Virus record (IMG/VR): IMGVR_UViG_3300042197_001596
Span: 1 to 24,735 of that record
Direction: 5' to 3' (one strand)
Source: a virus
Length of the DNA: 24,735 nt
Both the position numbers and the translations under genes were made by a program. Position 1 is the first letter of the stretch, and the number at the start of each line of letters is the position of its first letter. The notes under the pieces were generated by a model that saw only the letters and a program-made list of their open reading frames with translations, did no database searches and was not told where the DNA came from. This document shows positions 15,995 to 22,902 of this stretch, piece by piece.

Positions 15995-17104
15995 ATGAAA
16001 AAGTTCGATGAACCTCCACAGCGAGAGGAACCAGTTCAAGTAATTTATTTGAGCGAAATATCCAATCGAATAGAAAAATGGAAATCTCTTTTACCTAGAG
16101 TTAAACCATTTTATGCCATAAAATCGAATCCAGACAACAAAATTCTCGAAGCCACATTACAACATAATATAGGTTATGATTGTGCGAGTAAAAAGGAAAT
16201 AAAAACCATGCTAGACATGGGAATAACGGCAGATAGAATAATTTATGCCAATCCTTTTAAGCAACCTGATTTTATTGAATACTCAATAGAAAATGGCGTC
16301 TATAGAATGACTCTAGATTCCGTATATGAATTAGAAAAAATAGCTAAAATCGATAAAGAAAAAAAGTCTAAGCTTGTTCTAAGATTAAAAGTGGATTCTG
16401 GCGAGTCATCAATAATTTCATTTTCAGAAAAATTTGGAGCAACTCGAGAGGTTGCTCTTGGTGTATTGATACGTGCAAAAGAGTTAGGATTGGACTTTAT
16501 AGGTGTTAGCTTTCATGTTGGGTCTATGTGTCATAATCCTAATATATTCGAAACTTCAATTCGATTTTGTAGAGAGATATTTGATATGGCCAAGACTTTT
16601 GGATTCGATATGAATTTTTTAGATTTGGGAGGAGGATTTACCGGGAAAACATTCGAAGAGTGTGCTAAAGTTATTAATCAATCTATCGAAAAATACTCTT
16701 TCGAAGATACAGAAGTTATAGCTGAACCTGGCAGATTTCTTTGTGAATCCTCTATAGATATTTATTGTAGAATTATAGGTAAGTCTCTTAAGAATAACAA
16801 ATTTCATTATATTCTAAATGACGGAGTATACAATTCATTCGTCTCCGTGATTTATGATGCTAGAAAACCTCTACCTGAAATCATTAAACCTTTCGAAGAA
16901 GAGACTTATCCTTCAGTTCTTTGGGGAAATACTTGTGATAGCTTAGACTGTTTGGGAAAAAATTTCCACCTTCAGGAGTTGGAAATAGGAGATTGGTTGG
17001 TGTTTAGAGAATTTGGAGCTTACGGTCAACCTTGTGAAGGATTTAATGGATTCGAATTAACCGAAAAAATTTACTTGGATCATGAATATAAAAGACATTC
17101 ATAA
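15995..17104 (+). CDS. Ornithine decarboxylase, eukaryotic-type fold-III PLP enzyme (369 aa)
   Basis: The enzyme would convert ornithine to putrescine and CO2. The alanine-racemase-type barrel carries the PLP lysine Lys43 (YAIKSN), His174 (FHVGS), the glycine loop 212-214 (LGGGF) and phosphate/pyridine contacts in EPGR (244-247). The C-terminal barrel has Cys314-Asp315 (GNTCDSLD), the catalytic pair contributed across the dimer, and Tyr343 (GAYGQ). Asp288 in VIYDAR corresponds to Asp332 of trypanosome ODC. The related chlorovirus arginine decarboxylase has Glu there, so ornithine is the likelier substrate. Length matches compact viral and bacterial members (about 370). An ATG at 15991 is out of frame and closes after six codons. 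The gene stands on the opposite strand from the rest of the window and shares the local TCGA-rich codon habit, so it seems long resident. Confidence 0.9.
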   Translation: MKKFDEPPQREEPVQVIYLSEISNRIEKWKSLLPRVKPFYAIKSNPDNKILEATLQHNIGYDCASKKEIKTMLDMGITADRIIYANPFKQPDFIEYSIENGVYRMTLDSVYELEKIAKIDKEKKSKLVLRLKVDSGESSIISFSEKFGATREVALGVLIRAKELGLDFIGVSFHVGSMCHNPNIFETSIRFCREIFDMAKTFGFDMNFLDLGGGFTGKTFEECAKVINQSIEKYSFEDTEVIAEPGRFLCESSIDIYCRIIGKSLKNNKFHYILNDGVYNSFVSVIYDARKPLPEIIKPFEEETYPSVLWGNTCDSLDCLGKNFHLQELEIGDWLVFREFGAYGQPCEGFNGFELTEKIYLDHEYKRHS

Positions 17105-17402
17105 CAAGCTACATATCGTTAGTTGGCTTTTGAAAGATGCATTTTGGTGCCTTCAATTGACTATACCTGCAATTGTTATGATCTTTCCTACAATAGGTCT
17201 AATGTTTTGGATGATTTATAAACATCCAGAAGACAGATTAGAAAATTTAACTTTATCCGCTTGGATTATGATGAATATCTTATGGATGTTACATGAGCTG
17301 CCCACACAATGGCCGAAATGGCCGGTTTACTTTCCGATGGCTTTGGGATCTCTTCTTTCGATAATCTTAATATCAAAACTAAAAAAGTCAGTTAAAAACT
17401 GA
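17082..17402 (+). CDS. Small membrane protein overlapping the decarboxylase (106 aa)
   Basis: The ATG lies 23 bases inside the 3' end of the decarboxylase gene in another frame, which points to translational coupling. After MNIKDIHNKLHIVSWLLKD there are three likely transmembrane stretches: about 24-47 (LQLTIPAIVMIFPTIGLMFWMIY), 58-74 (LSAWIMMNILWMLHELP) and 82-99 (FPMALGSLLSIILIS), then a basic tail. The layout recalls small uncharacterised membrane proteins of Bacteroidota rather than a known phage family, from memory. A polyamine-related transport role is only suggested by its partner. The stop codon lies inside the terminator stem. Confidence 0.7.
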   Translation: MNIKDIHNKLHIVSWLLKDAFWCLQLTIPAIVMIFPTIGLMFWMIYKHPEDRLENLTLSAWIMMNILWMLHELPTQWPKWPVYFPMALGSLLSIILISKLKKSVKN

Positions 17403-17403
17403 C
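17387..17403. terminator. Bidirectional Rho-independent terminator between convergent genes
   Basis: A 7-bp stem (GTCAGTT / AACTGAC) with a 3-base loop lies between convergent genes. It is preceded by AAAAAA and followed by CTTTCTTTTT, so each strand has a U-rich run after the hairpin. It can end both the decarboxylase transcript and the head-block transcript. The stem includes the stop codon of the plus-strand membrane gene. Confidence 0.75.
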
Positions 17404-17411
17404 CTTTCTTT

Positions 17412-18902
17412 TTAATCTTTTATGAATTTGATTCCTGCATGAGGATCTCCTTTAGCGTCTCCTGCGGCATATTCACCGTCAAATGTAGTTGTTATAAAAG
17501 TTTTATTCGGAGAAACTGCACAACCAATTCTTTCCATGAATTTTCTATTTACCAAGAACTTTGTGGATTTTTCTTTTCTGTCTACTAAAGAAACATGAAC
17601 ATCTTTATAATTTTTTCCGGCAAATTGCATATCCAATTCGATGATAGGTCTTTCATGAGTTTCGGATCCTACTTCAGCATTAGCAAAGCCAATAACCTTT
17701 GAAGTAAAAGTTTTCCCTCCTAATTCCCATTTAACAACTTTTTTATCGTCACTTAATTCGGCTTTATCATAAGTCATTGAACATGAAAGAGATCCATTAC
17801 CGGTGTCGAATTTAGCAACTAAATCTCCAATACCTTCAACGTAAACTACTTCACGGAAACCTACAACTTTTTTAGAACGAATCCAGTTAGTTTTATCCGT
17901 TACAAAATCTACAATATCAGCAACTACATCAATTCCAGTAGCCTTCTTTAATCCTTGAGTTCCAGGAGAAGAATTGACTTCGAGAACATAATTTTTACCT
18001 GTCTTTTTATCTACAATTAGATCGACACCGCACCAATTACATCCTATGGCTTTTGCAGCGGCAATTGCAATTTCTCCTTGTTCTTTAGTTACTTTTGTCT
18101 TTTCTACGGTTCCTCCTAAGGAGTAATTTGTACGAAAATCCTTCTTGACTCTATTTCTTCTCATATATCCAAGAAGAACAGCATCGGTATCTTCTGGAAC
18201 AGGGGAATTAAATTTCTTAGTCAATACGTGAATTCTTAAATCATATTCAGAATTGATTTTTTCTTGAATAAGAATCTCAATTGATTTATCCAGCTTCCAT
18301 ATAGTTTGAAGTACAGATTTAAGAGATCCATAAGAATCAACTATAGAAACTCCAATACCATGAGAACCGGAAAGTAACTTAATAACGACCGGGAATTTAC
18401 CACCAACCTCTTTTACACCTTGATCGATTTTTTCCTCGTTTTCTATTATTGCCATCTTAGGAACAGGAATTCCTGAATCCATAAGCAATTTAGAAGTAAC
18501 ATATTTGTTTTCACAAGCCATTATTGAATCAAGAGTATTAACAACAAAGAATCCATTGTCTTCTAAAGTTGATACAATATCCCTTGTATGAGTCGAAGAA
18601 ACAACTCCCCTACGAGTAAGAATTGCAGTATCGTCTACTGATATTCCCATTGGCTTTTTATTCTTGGTATCGAAGATTAAAAAGTCGTATTTCATTTTTT
18701 TGTCAGGAATAATAGAAGCGGTAGATACATCTATTATTCGACATTCAATTCCTCTTTTTTTACATTCCGCTTCAACGGCAGGAACTGTATATGATTCTTC
18801 ACTTAGATTTGAAAGAAGAACCAATTTAGTTTTGGGTTTTTTAGAACTTTTTGCTTCATTCAAAGCATTAAATTCATTAAAGTAGAGAATTTCTCTTTTC
18901 AT
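17412..18902 (-). CDS. RimK-type ATP-grasp ligase fused to RimB-like aspartyl-protease domain (496 aa)
   Basis: Residues about 25-320 are an ATP-grasp ligase of the RimK group, which joins amino acids such as glutamate to protein or peptide ends: ENKYVTSKLL (121-130), FPVVIKLLSGSHGIGV (170-185), LIQEKI (211-216), DLRIHV (221-226), NYSLGG (249-254) and the metal-binding EVNSSPGTQG (298-307). Residues about 325-490 form a retropepsin-like domain of the RimB/COG4067 kind, with FDTGNGSLSC (335-344; catalytic Asp336) and FLVNRKFM. Thus a writer and a possible trimming domain are fused. The first 20 residues, MKREILYFNEFNALNEAK, resemble T4 capsid-targeting leaders, with a possible prohead-protease cut after Glu16. 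The gene overlaps the upstream zinc-ribbon gene by 26 bases and ends at the shared terminator. Confidence 0.85.
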   Translation of the reverse strand: MKREILYFNEFNALNEAKSSKKPKTKLVLLSNLSEESYTVPAVEAECKKRGIECRIIDVSTASIIPDKKMKYDFLIFDTKNKKPMGISVDDTAILTRRGVVSSTHTRDIVSTLEDNGFFVVNTLDSIMACENKYVTSKLLMDSGIPVPKMAIIENEEKIDQGVKEVGGKFPVVIKLLSGSHGIGVSIVDSYGSLKSVLQTIWKLDKSIEILIQEKINSEYDLRIHVLTKKFNSPVPEDTDAVLLGYMRRNRVKKDFRTNYSLGGTVEKTKVTKEQGEIAIAAAKAIGCNWCGVDLIVDKKTGKNYVLEVNSSPGTQGLKKATGIDVVADIVDFVTDKTNWIRSKKVVGFREVVYVEGIGDLVAKFDTGNGSLSCSMTYDKAELSDDKKVVKWELGGKTFTSKVIGFANAEVGSETHERPIIELDMQFAGKNYKDVHVSLVDRKEKSTKFLVNRKFMERIGCAVSPNKTFITTTFDGEYAAGDAKGDPHAGIKFIKD

Positions 18903-19380
18903 TTTTTTTAATGTATTTTATGAATTTCTGTTGGGTTTCTCGTAATAATTTCTTGTAGTGATCTCCAAATTTAACCATCGAGTCGATAACTAATTGACTT
19001 ACTTTTTTGTTGTCTTTTATGTAATATGTATAACACTTCTTACAGCAAAAATTCTCAGAATTAAACTTATCTACTCGAGACTTTATGGGTGCTTTACAAA
19101 AGGCACAGGTCCAATCAAGTATTTTATAGGAGTCCTTCACGTTTGAATACGTGGATATCTCTCGGGTCTCTAGATTAACAAACGGTCTTTGATTATAGGA
19201 TATATTAATTCTTGCTTCTTCCATCTGAAATAGACAATTTAAGAATTGATCGTCATCTGCATTCTTCTTAATTACCTCATTTTTCAAAAGGATTCTTTGA
19301 TATCGAGGAGGAAGTGAAGAAAGTAGAATGCCAAAACGAGTCTTGGCTCGACCTTTATTTTGTCTCTTTATATTAATCAT
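18877..19380 (-). CDS. Zinc-ribbon protein of unknown function (167 aa)
   Basis: A basic N-terminus (MINIKRQNKGRAKTRFG, then LPPRYQRILLKNEV) is followed by a charged helix. A four-cysteine site comes next: Cys92-x2-Cys95 (WTCAFCKAP) and Cys113-x2-Cys116 (FCCKKCY), spaced 17 residues apart, typical of zinc ribbons or treble clefs. The C-terminal helix is strongly basic (QQKFIKYIKKNEKR). Such proteins usually bind nucleic acid or protein. The start overlaps the stop of the Lys/Glu-rich gene by eight bases, and its last 26 bases encode the leader of the ATP-grasp protein in another frame, so the three are probably made together. A late-gene regulator or assembly factor are both possible. Confidence 0.65.
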   Translation of the reverse strand: MINIKRQNKGRAKTRFGILLSSLPPRYQRILLKNEVIKKNADDDQFLNCLFQMEEARINISYNQRPFVNLETREISTYSNVKDSYKILDWTCAFCKAPIKSRVDKFNSENFCCKKCYTYYIKDNKKVSQLVIDSMVKFGDHYKKLLRETQQKFIKYIKKNEKRNSLL

Positions 19381-22120
19381 ATAGATGATCGTAAAAATCC
19401 GTGTCTATTTTTCTCTCTAGCATTATCATAGCAGCTTCAATAGCCCATAACTCTTGTTCGAAAAGTTCAGGGTCTATACCAAATTCTAAAGACTCTTTCA
19501 ATTTCTTAATAGCAGCTCCTAGAGCTTCTACGTTTTTATTAATTGCAAGTTTCTTATTAGGATCATCTGTCTTATTAAGAGCTTCTTTAGCACCTTTTAA
19601 TTTCTTTTCGAGTTGTTCAATTTTAAATTTATTGGCTTCTTTAGCAGCCTCTTCGGGCGATTTCTTTTCTGTAGGTTCGGAAACTCCCGAAGTTTCCGGT
19701 TTTTTAGCAGCCCCTTCCTTAGAGTCTTTATTTCCTTTCTTGTCTGCTTCTTTAGCCTCTGGTGTTTTTTCGGGATCAGTTCCTTCTTTCTTGGCCGTTT
19801 CTATAGTTTCTTCTGCTTTTTTAGCTTCTGGAGTATCCTTTTGTCCATCTGCAGCTTTATCAAGATTTGCTTCTGCTTCATCCGCATCTTCGGCAGCTTT
19901 ATTAGCTTTTTCTTCGAATTCTTCTGCCTGATCTCCTCCACTAATAGAAGCGATTGCATTGTTATATTCTTCTCGATTTCTTAGACGTAAAGCTGAAAGC
20001 TTGGATCTTAGCATTAAATTCCAACCAGCTTTCTTGTTAGATTCGTCCATAAGAGCTTTAATCTCTTCGTTTTTCCCGTCCTTAGTATCTTCTAGTTGTT
20101 TTTCTAGAGACTCTATTTTAGACAATAAAGCTTCTAATTCCTCTTCAATACTATCTTCATCTTTTTCTTCTTCTTCGGCTTTATCTAGAGCTTCTTCTTT
20201 AGCAGTTTTCTTTTCAGTATCATATCCAGGAGGGAATGCATCTTTACCTTTGGATTTGATATCTGCAATTTCTGCTTGTTTATCAGCAATTTCTCCTTGA
20301 ATTATAGCTTTTTTCTTCGGATCTTTTTCTGCAGCTAATTTTTCCTTAAGATCAATTAATTCTCCTTTAGCTTTTTCTAATTCTGCTTGATTTTTTTGCT
20401 GGTCTGGAGTTCCTTTACCGGATTCTATGTCTTCTTTTGAAGTTTTCTTTCCTTGAAGTTCAGCTAGCTCCTTTTGTTTTGCACTTAATTCGGTTGTTGC
20501 ATTCTTAATTTTTAATTCTTGCTCTTGTATCTCCGAAGGTTTTGCAGGAGGATCTTTCTCTTTTAATTTGGTTAAAGCTAAATTCTCATTATCGACGGTA
20601 GATTGTAAAGTTGCAACTTCTTTCTCTAAAGCCTTTACTTTTTCTTCGTTTGCTGCATCGTCTTCTGGAGTATCTTCTTTTTTCTTTTTAAGAGGCACCT
20701 CGTTACCGTCTTTATCTTTTATTGTTTTGGTTTCGTATTGATCCTTTTCTTCTTCGGAAGGAGTTCCTTCTTCCCAGCCCTCTTCCTTAGCCTTAGTAAG
20801 CTCGTCCTCTTTCTCTAATTCTTCAGTGTCAACTCCTTTTTCTTTAGCTTTTTCTAAAGCATCTTCTGCCTTTTGTATGTCCGCTTCCGTGTCTTTAGGA
20901 TCATATTCCTCCCCTTTAAGTTTTGCAAGTTCCTCTTTAGCTTTCTCTTTCTCCTTAGTTTTCTTCTTCATCTTCACGGCCAATCCTGCAACTTTAATCA
21001 TGGATTTTAGATCAGGATCTTCTTCCATCAATTTATCCATTTCTCCTTCGATGGTATCCATTTCCGCTTGTATATCATCGACCTTCTTTTGAGCAGCATC
21101 TATAGCGGCTTGATCTTTCTCTTCTCCTGTTTCTTCTTCAGTTTCTTCGGTATCGGTACTCTCTTCATCGCCTTTCATTAAAGCGTCTATTTTCTCTTGA
21201 GTTTTAGCAGCGGCATCCGTCCATTTTTGTTTACCTTCACCATCAGCCATACCTTCTTGAGCTTTCTGTCTCTCAAGTTGAGCTTGTAAGAGTCTAATCT
21301 TAGTCTCTTTTATTTTCTCTTTTAGTTTCTCTTTATCCTCTTCTCCTCCTTCTGCTTCTCCTAAAGATTCTAATTCTTTTTTAAGTTTAGAAAGAATTTC
21401 ATATTCTTCTGCTTCTTTTTGTTTAAGTTGAGCAAGTTTTGCAACCTCTCCGGCATTATCGTCTCCTTCTATCTTTTTCTTTTGTGCAGACAATTCGCTT
21501 TTTTCAGCAGAAGCTTGTAGAGTTTGTAATTTAATATCTCTTGCCTTTTCCGGATCTTGATCCGAATCGACGTTTTCTTTTTGTTTTTTTAATCCTGAAA
21601 TTTCTTCTTTCTTAGCATCTAACTGTTTCTGGATTTTTTCAATTTTTTTAGCGTCTTTGTCTCCAGTTCCTTCTTCTTTTCCTTTTTCTTCTCCTTTTGA
21701 TTCTGGAGATTTCTCTTCTCCTTTCTTTTCAGTGTCTTTAGATTTTTCTTTATCTTTAGAAGGTTCTTCTTTCTTGGGTTTCTCTTTATCTTTAGAGACT
21801 TCTTTTTTAGGTTTTTCTGCTTTAGGTTTCTTTTCTACTTTAGCTTTCTTTTCTTTTTTAGGTCCTGCTTTTCTGGCTCTCATTTTGGCAGCCTTTCTTT
21901 GTGCCGGAGTTTGAGCAGCTTCAACTAAAACAAAATACAAATCATTTTCCCATAGTTCGTATTTGAAGGGTTCGAGTGCTTCTAGAAGTTCTTCTACTGT
22001 GGTGTCTTCTGTAATTTCTATATCGAATTCATCAGAAACAGATTCTATGAATTCCATCATTAATTGGAAGTTCTGATAGTTTTCGTATTCTTCCAATAAT
22101 AGATTATCGATATTGTTCAT
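19373..22120 (-). CDS. Lys/Glu-rich coiled-coil protein, candidate prohead core protein (915 aa)
   Basis: An acidic N-terminal domain (1-67, with ELLEALEPFKYELWEND) ends in LVEAAQTP, where Leu65-Val66-Glu67 before Ala68 fits the T4 prohead protease rule (Leu/Ile-x-Glu). A basic stretch follows (RARKAGPKKEKKAK), then about 750 residues of Lys/Glu/Asp/Ala-rich repeats alternating disordered (KPKKEEPSKDKEKSK) and coiled-coil parts. A more ordered helical end follows (about 835-915, ELFEQELWAIEAAMIMLERK). Highly charged, helical, gene-23-adjacent proteins are typical of T4-type scaffold/core (gp22 and internal proteins), though this is about three times longer than gp22. Low-complexity composition makes homology hard to judge. 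The plus-strand frames over it are shadows of the repeats. It precedes the zinc-ribbon gene with an overlap. Confidence 0.6.
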   Translation of the reverse strand: MNNIDNLLLEEYENYQNFQLMMEFIESVSDEFDIEITEDTTVEELLEALEPFKYELWENDLYFVLVEAAQTPAQRKAAKMRARKAGPKKEKKAKVEKKPKAEKPKKEVSKDKEKPKKEEPSKDKEKSKDTEKKGEEKSPESKGEEKGKEEGTGDKDAKKIEKIQKQLDAKKEEISGLKKQKENVDSDQDPEKARDIKLQTLQASAEKSELSAQKKKIEGDDNAGEVAKLAQLKQKEAEEYEILSKLKKELESLGEAEGGEEDKEKLKEKIKETKIRLLQAQLERQKAQEGMADGEGKQKWTDAAAKTQEKIDALMKGDEESTDTEETEEETGEEKDQAAIDAAQKKVDDIQAEMDTIEGEMDKLMEEDPDLKSMIKVAGLAVKMKKKTKEKEKAKEELAKLKGEEYDPKDTEADIQKAEDALEKAKEKGVDTEELEKEDELTKAKEEGWEEGTPSEEEKDQYETKTIKDKDGNEVPLKKKKEDTPEDDAANEEKVKALEKEVATLQSTVDNENLALTKLKEKDPPAKPSEIQEQELKIKNATTELSAKQKELAELQGKKTSKEDIESGKGTPDQQKNQAELEKAKGELIDLKEKLAAEKDPKKKAIIQGEIADKQAEIADIKSKGKDAFPPGYDTEKKTAKEEALDKAEEEEKDEDSIEEELEALLSKIESLEKQLEDTKDGKNEEIKALMDESNKKAGWNLMLRSKLSALRLRNREEYNNAIASISGGDQAEEFEEKANKAAEDADEAEANLDKAADGQKDTPEAKKAEETIETAKKEGTDPEKTPEAKEADKKGNKDSKEGAAKKPETSGVSEPTEKKSPEEAAKEANKFKIEQLEKKLKGAKEALNKTDDPNKKLAINKNVEALGAAIKKLKESLEFGIDPELFEQELWAIEAAMIMLERKIDTDFYDHLYD

Positions 22121-22135
22121 TTATAGAGGGTTGAT

Positions 22136-22801
22136 TTATTTATTAGGTTCTGGTACTGGTTCTAATTCAGGACCTTCTGCCATTGTAGGGTATTTGACAG
22201 TAAGAGAAACTTCTTTTTTCTTGTCTTTTGGAAGTTTGTCGGATAGGTCTTTTGCTTGTTGCTTCATTTGAGCTAACTTTTTATAAGGTTCTAATTTAGC
22301 TAATTCTGCATCTAATTCTTTCTGAACCATTTTCTTTAATTTACCTTTTTTGAATAGGTATTGAACATACATTCCTGCGGTGGCAACTCCTGCTAAAGCA
22401 ACACCACCGGCAACCATAGCTCCTGTCTTAACTATACCAACGGCGGAATCGAAATCTTTTTTGTTATCGTATGTACTGTCTCCTTTGAAAGAGGTAAATT
22501 CTACAAGACTGAATTCTTCGAATTCTTTTTCTGATTTTACAGTGAATTCGTTTTCATTTATGGATTCGATATCCTCTATAAGAGATCTGAACATGTGATT
22601 TGTTATGTAATCAGGAGTCTTTTCGAAAGACTCGCATAAACGACTCATACTAGCAGCCGGTTGACTATTAAGTAAAAGAAATTTGATTATTTCATGAAAG
22701 TCGGATTCTTTAGGACGATAATCATACTTCTTACAAAGAACAACAAATTCAAATAGTTCTGATCTTAATTCACTATATTCTCGAGGAGATATTAATTTCA
22801 T
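22136..22801 (-). CDS. Head-cluster protein with one membrane-like segment (221 aa)
   Basis: No family is recognised. Residues 1-110 look globular and acidic, with helices (YSELRSELFEFVVLCKKYD, DFHEIIKFLLLN). A glycine/alanine-rich hydrophobic stretch at about 121-148 (AVGIVKTGAMVAGGVALAGV...) could span a membrane. A basic helix (KKGKLKKMVQKELDAELAKL) and a Pro/Glu tail (GPELEPVPEPNK) follow. It is the first gene after the capsid-gene terminator and has a GATATATAC element 23 bases before its ATG, so it likely starts the transcript carrying the Lys/Glu-rich, zinc-ribbon and ATP-grasp genes. Proheads of T4 assemble at the inner membrane, which would give a membrane-anchored partner a role; this is inference. 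Confidence 0.6.
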   Translation of the reverse strand: MKLISPREYSELRSELFEFVVLCKKYDYRPKESDFHEIIKFLLLNSQPAASMSRLCESFEKTPDYITNHMFRSLIEDIESINENEFTVKSEKEFEEFSLVEFTSFKGDSTYDNKKDFDSAVGIVKTGAMVAGGVALAGVATAGMYVQYLFKKGKLKKMVQKELDAELAKLEPYKKLAQMKQQAKDLSDKLPKDKKKEVSLTVKYPTMAEGPELEPVPEPNK

Positions 22802-22824
22802 ATTCTATTATATGCTTATTTTGA

Positions 22825-22833
22825 GTATATATC
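22825..22833 (-). promoter_or_regulatory. Candidate phage promoter core GATATATAC (head-core operon)
   Basis: This is the third copy of the 9-mer, 23 bases before the 221-residue gene and just beyond the terminator that follows the capsid gene. A terminator followed by a promoter is a sensible way to set capsid and core genes at different levels. Confidence 0.4.
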
Positions 22834-22855
22834 CACAAAAAAAACTTCAAATAAA

Positions 22856-22880
22856 AAGGGCTCTCGAAAAGAGAGCCCTT
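22856..22880 (-). terminator. Rho-independent terminator after the major capsid gene
   Basis: A 10-bp perfect stem (AAGGGCTCTC / GAGAGCCCTT) has a 5-base loop. In minus-strand reading it is followed by TTTATTTG. It starts 22 bases after the capsid stop codon. It is the strongest terminator in the window and fits a very highly transcribed gene. Confidence 0.85.
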
Positions 22881-22902
22881 AGTATTAGTATCAGAGTTAG
22901 GA

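Noticed and set aside
19401-21914. Long plus-strand frames rich in Ser/Phe/Leu
   Set aside because: They are antisense shadows of the Lys/Glu-rich gene: GAA/AAA codons read backwards as TTC/TTT. They lack sensible starts and would overlap a gene with clear coupling signals.
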